A DNA stretch of 64,000 bases from Pseudomonadota bacterium (GTDB lineage Bacteria > Pseudomonadota > Gammaproteobacteria > UBA9214). Position 1 is the first letter of the stretch. Each line of letters opens with the position of its first letter. The notes beneath the pieces were generated by a model that was given only the letters and a program-made list of their open reading frames with translations, did not search any database and had not been told where the DNA came from. Where the stretch lies: assembly GCA_041395565.1 (NCBI GenBank), contig JAWLAI010000005.1, positions 310,001 to 374,000 of the forward strand, given 5' to 3'. Shown piece by piece: positions 62,201 through 64,000 of the stretch. Position numbers and translations under genes: made by a program.

Positions 62201-63924
62201 GCGGGCAGTTGCCCGGCCACAAGGTCGACGCCACCATCGCCAAGGTGCGCCACTCCACCCCGGGCGTCGGCCTGATCTCACCGCCGCCGCACCATGACAT
62301 CTACTCCATCGAGGATCTGGCGCAACTGATCCACGACCTGAAAAACGCCAACCCGCAGGCTGATATCAGCGTGAAGCTGGTGGCTGAGGTCGGTGTCGGC
62401 ACGGTCGCTGCCGGTGTGTCCAAGGCACATGCCGACCACGTAACCATCGCCGGCTACGACGGTGGCACCGGTGCCAGCCCGCTGACCTCGATCAAGCATG
62501 CCGGCTCGCCCTGGGAAATCGGTCTGGCCGAGACCCATCAGACCCTGGTGCTGAACAACCTGCGCTCGCGCATTGCCGTGCAGGTCGATGGCGGCATGCG
62601 CACCGGGCGCGACGTGGTCATCGGCGCGCTGCTCGGTGCCGACGAGTTCGGTTTCGCCACTGCCCCGCTGATCGTCGAGGGCTGTGTCATGATGCGCAAG
62701 TGCCATCTCAACACCTGCCCGGTCGGTGTCGCCACCCAGGATCCCGAGTTGCGCCGGCGCTTCACCGGCAAGCCGGAACACGTGGTCAATTACTTCTTCT
62801 TCATCGCCGAGGAAATCCGCGGGCTGATGGCAAAACTCGGCTACCGGAAATTCGACGACATGATCGGCCAGTCGCAGCATATCAACATGCGCCGCGCCAT
62901 CAATCACTGGAAGGCGCGCGGCCTGGACTACTCCCGCATCCTGCACAAACCGGCGGCTGCGCCGGGCGTAGCGGTGTATCACTGCGCAACACAGGATCAT
63001 GGCCTGGACAAGGCGCTCGATAACCGCCTCATCGAACTGGCCCGGCCGGCGCTGGAGCAGCAGCAACCGGTGCAGATCGAGCTGCCTGTCAGGAACACCA
63101 ATCGCACGGTCGGTGCCATGCTCTCCGGGGAGGTGGCGAAGCGCTATGGTCACGCCGGGCTGCCGGAGGACACCATCAGCATCACGCTGCGGGGGATTGC
63201 CGGTCAGAGCTTCGGCGCTTTCGTGGCGCGCGGCGTGAGTATCACGCTGATCGGTGAAGGCAACGACTATGTCGGCAAGGGCCTGTCCGGCGGGCGGCTG
63301 GTGGTGTATCCACCGGCGGAGGCACCGATCGTCGCCGAGGAGAACATCATCGTCGGCAATACCGTGCTGTATGGCGCGATCAGTGGCGAGTGCTATCTCC
63401 GCGGCGTGGCCGGCGAGCGCTTCGCAGTGCGCAATTCCGGCGCCATTGCCGTAGTGGAAGGTGTCGGCGATCACGGCTGTGAGTACATGACCGGCGGCAT
63501 CGTGGTGGTACTGGGTGAATCCGGGCGCAATTTCGCCGCCGGCATGAGCGGCGGCGTCGCCTACGTGCTCGACGAATCCGGCGATTTCGAGCAGCGCTGC
63601 AACCTCGCCATGGTCGAGCTCGAACCGATACCGGCCGAGGACGCGGCCCTGGAGACGATCGATCATCAGGGCGGCGACCTCGAGTCGCACGGACTGGTCG
63701 AATTCGACCGCGACATGACGCGCTATGACGCGCAGCGCCTGAATCGCCTGATCCAGCGGCACGTGCACTATACCGACAGTGAGCGTGGCCGGCGGATACT
63801 GGAACACTGGAATGATTACCTACCGAAATTCATCAAGGTCATGCCGGTCGACTACCGGCGCGCGCTGCAGGAAATGCAGGCTACCCAACAAACCGCCGGC
63901 CAGGCAGCCGGCAGGGGTCACTGA
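59284..63924 (+). CDS. gltB: Glutamate synthase large subunit
   Basis: Large subunit of NADPH glutamate synthase. The 1546 residues contain the class II glutaminase domain with the nucleophile Cys22 exposed after propeptide cleavage (NEHDACGVGF), the central and FMN-binding synthase domains with KPGEGGQLPGHKV and the [3Fe-4S] cysteines in CVMMRKCHLNTCPVG, and the C-terminal GXGXG beta-helix (about 1270-1500). Full length for the family. Confidence 0.98.
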   Translation: MKYGMLPPRQGLYDPANEHDACGVGFVANVKGRKSHEIIRQGLRILENLTHRGAVGADPLAGDGAGILMQVPDVFLRAECNRLGIALPGAGEYGVGMLFLPQQEATRRYCEALIEQTIAEEGQTLLGWRDVPVHSEGLGASVRRVEPVIRQVFIGRGAASADGDAFERKLFIIRKRVENTIRDSGRDGCDCFYVPSLSARTLCYKGMLLANQVGTYYADLNDERMISALALVHQRFSTNTFPSWDLAHPFRMIAHNGEINTLRGNINWMNARRHSMASELFGNDLQKLWPLIAEGQSDSACFDNALELLVNGGYSLAHAMMLLIPEAWAGNPLMDEQRRAFYEYHAALMEPWDGPAAVAFTDGRQIGATLDRNGLRPARYLITDDDLVVMASEMGVLDIPQERIVKKWRLQPGKMLLIDLEQGRIIDDAELKHTLAGNRPYQDWLDRTQIRLRDLPGQVSPMTPDHSTLLDQQQAFGYTQEDVKFLMMPMAVTGQEAVGSMGADNPIAVLSSKPKPLANYFKQNFAQVTNPPIDPIREELVMSLVSLIGPRPNLLDLASAGEHMRLEVSQPILTNTDLERMRHIEEHTGGAFRTQTLDICYPASAGAAGMEGALAAVCQQAEQAVKDGYNILILSDRHVDSDHIAIPALLATASVHHHLVDAGLRTEAGLVLETGAAREVHQFATLAGYGAEAINPYLAFETLEAMRTQLPGSLDSETVKKRYIKAIGKGLLKVMSKMGISTYQSYCGAQIFDAVGLNSSFVEKYFTGTATTIEGIGLDEVAEEAVRWHRDAYGDNPIYRNSLDVGGDYAFRVRGEDHMWTPDTIAKLQHSTRANDAKTYREFADLVNEQNERLMNLRGLFELKFSDSPVPLEEVEPAKEIVKRFATGAMSFGSISYEAHSTLAIAMNRIGGKSNTGEGGELAERFKPLPNGDSARSAIKQVASGRFGVTTEYLVNADVIQIKMAQGAKPGEGGQLPGHKVDATIAKVRHSTPGVGLISPPPHHDIYSIEDLAQLIHDLKNANPQADISVKLVAEVGVGTVAAGVSKAHADHVTIAGYDGGTGASPLTSIKHAGSPWEIGLAETHQTLVLNNLRSRIAVQVDGGMRTGRDVVIGALLGADEFGFATAPLIVEGCVMMRKCHLNTCPVGVATQDPELRRRFTGKPEHVVNYFFFIAEEIRGLMAKLGYRKFDDMIGQSQHINMRRAINHWKARGLDYSRILHKPAAAPGVAVYHCATQDHGLDKALDNRLIELARPALEQQQPVQIELPVRNTNRTVGAMLSGEVAKRYGHAGLPEDTISITLRGIAGQSFGAFVARGVSITLIGEGNDYVGKGLSGGRLVVYPPAEAPIVAEENIIVGNTVLYGAISGECYLRGVAGERFAVRNSGAIAVVEGVGDHGCEYMTGGIVVVLGESGRNFAAGMSGGVAYVLDESGDFEQRCNLAMVELEPIPAEDAALETIDHQGGDLESHGLVEFDRDMTRYDAQRLNRLIQRHVHYTDSERGRRILEHWNDYLPKFIKVMPVDYRRALQEMQATQQTAGQAAGRGH

Positions 63925-63926
63925 AC

Positions 63927-64000
63927 ATGGGTAAGCCCACCGGTTTCCTGGAGTACCAGCGCCATGACCGCAGTTACGCACCGGCCGCCGATCGCGTGCA
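63927..64000 (+). CDS. gltD: Glutamate synthase small subunit, N-terminal fragment
   Basis: The first 24 codons (MGKPTGFLEYQRHDRSYAPA...) are in the window; the sequence matches the N-terminus of GltD, which carries the NADPH and FAD sites. The ATG is two bases after the gltB stop. Confidence 0.92.
   Translation, partial: MGKPTGFLEYQRHDRSYAPAADRV

Noticed and set aside
56509..62253. Two very long minus-strand frames opposite aroB-dgt and gltB
   Set aside because: Both mirror well-supported plus-strand genes; translation is of shadow type.

Overview
The window is a GC-rich stretch of chromosome from a gammaproteobacterium. It is almost entirely core genes in arrangements typical of that class: ftsY-ftsE-ftsX-rpoH, the aa3-type cox cluster, bioBFHCD, ubiCA, recG-ridA-spoT-rpoZ-gmk-yicC, rph-rdgB-hemW, and mrcA divergent from pilMNOPQ-aroK-aroB-dgt-gltBD. 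An LDH-like malate dehydrogenase, an aa3 oxidase and type IV pili fit an aerobic or facultative, surface-motile organism, perhaps near Chromatiales; no gene here fixes the order. No phage, insertion sequence, CRISPR array, tRNA or rRNA was seen.

Layout. 1-2.9 kb: two M16 peptidase-family genes (one catalytic, one lacking the metal motif), divergent from ftsY. 3-6.7 kb: ftsY, ftsEX and rpoH; rpoH has a CIRCE-type operator over its promoter. 6.8-15.7 kb: a mixed accessory stretch with an EptA-like transferase, photolyase, a DUF523-DUF1722 protein, membrane and lipoprotein genes of unclear function, a lipoprotein cytochrome c, a GFA-family protein and corA. 15.8-23.6 kb: cytochrome oxidase genes ctaB, a Sco/thioredoxin-like gene, SURF1, DUF2909, coxC, ctaG, a 39-residue assembly peptide, coxA, coxB and DUF2244. 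Here coxB carries a frameshift and ctaA is absent. 23.8-28.7 kb: biotin synthesis genes. 28.7-30.9 kb: comF, ubiA, ubiC. 31.2-38.8 kb: recG, ridA, spoT, rpoZ, gmk, yicC, with repeat remnants between recG and ubiC and between ridA and spoT. 39-44 kb: rph, rdgB, a 240-bp inverted-repeat element, then hemW, a CPXCG protein, rof and a Ycf46-like AAA ATPase in a tight run. 44-48 kb: DUF3135, rpmE, a nuclease lipoprotein, an M48 lipoprotein and mdh. 48-64 kb: mrcA, the type IV pilus alignment and secretin operon, shikimate genes, dgt, a WGR protein, gltB and the start of gltD.

The most unusual signals are the CIRCE element on rpoH, the broken coxB, the missing ctaA, an AT-rich 34-bp palindrome inside bioD whose core recurs in the same gene, the inverted-repeat elements, two small membrane-protein genes (39 and 49 codons), and the hemW-CPXCG-rof-AAA run. 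I found no convincing undescribed defence or biosynthetic system. All functional calls are from motif recognition and gene order; no searches were run.
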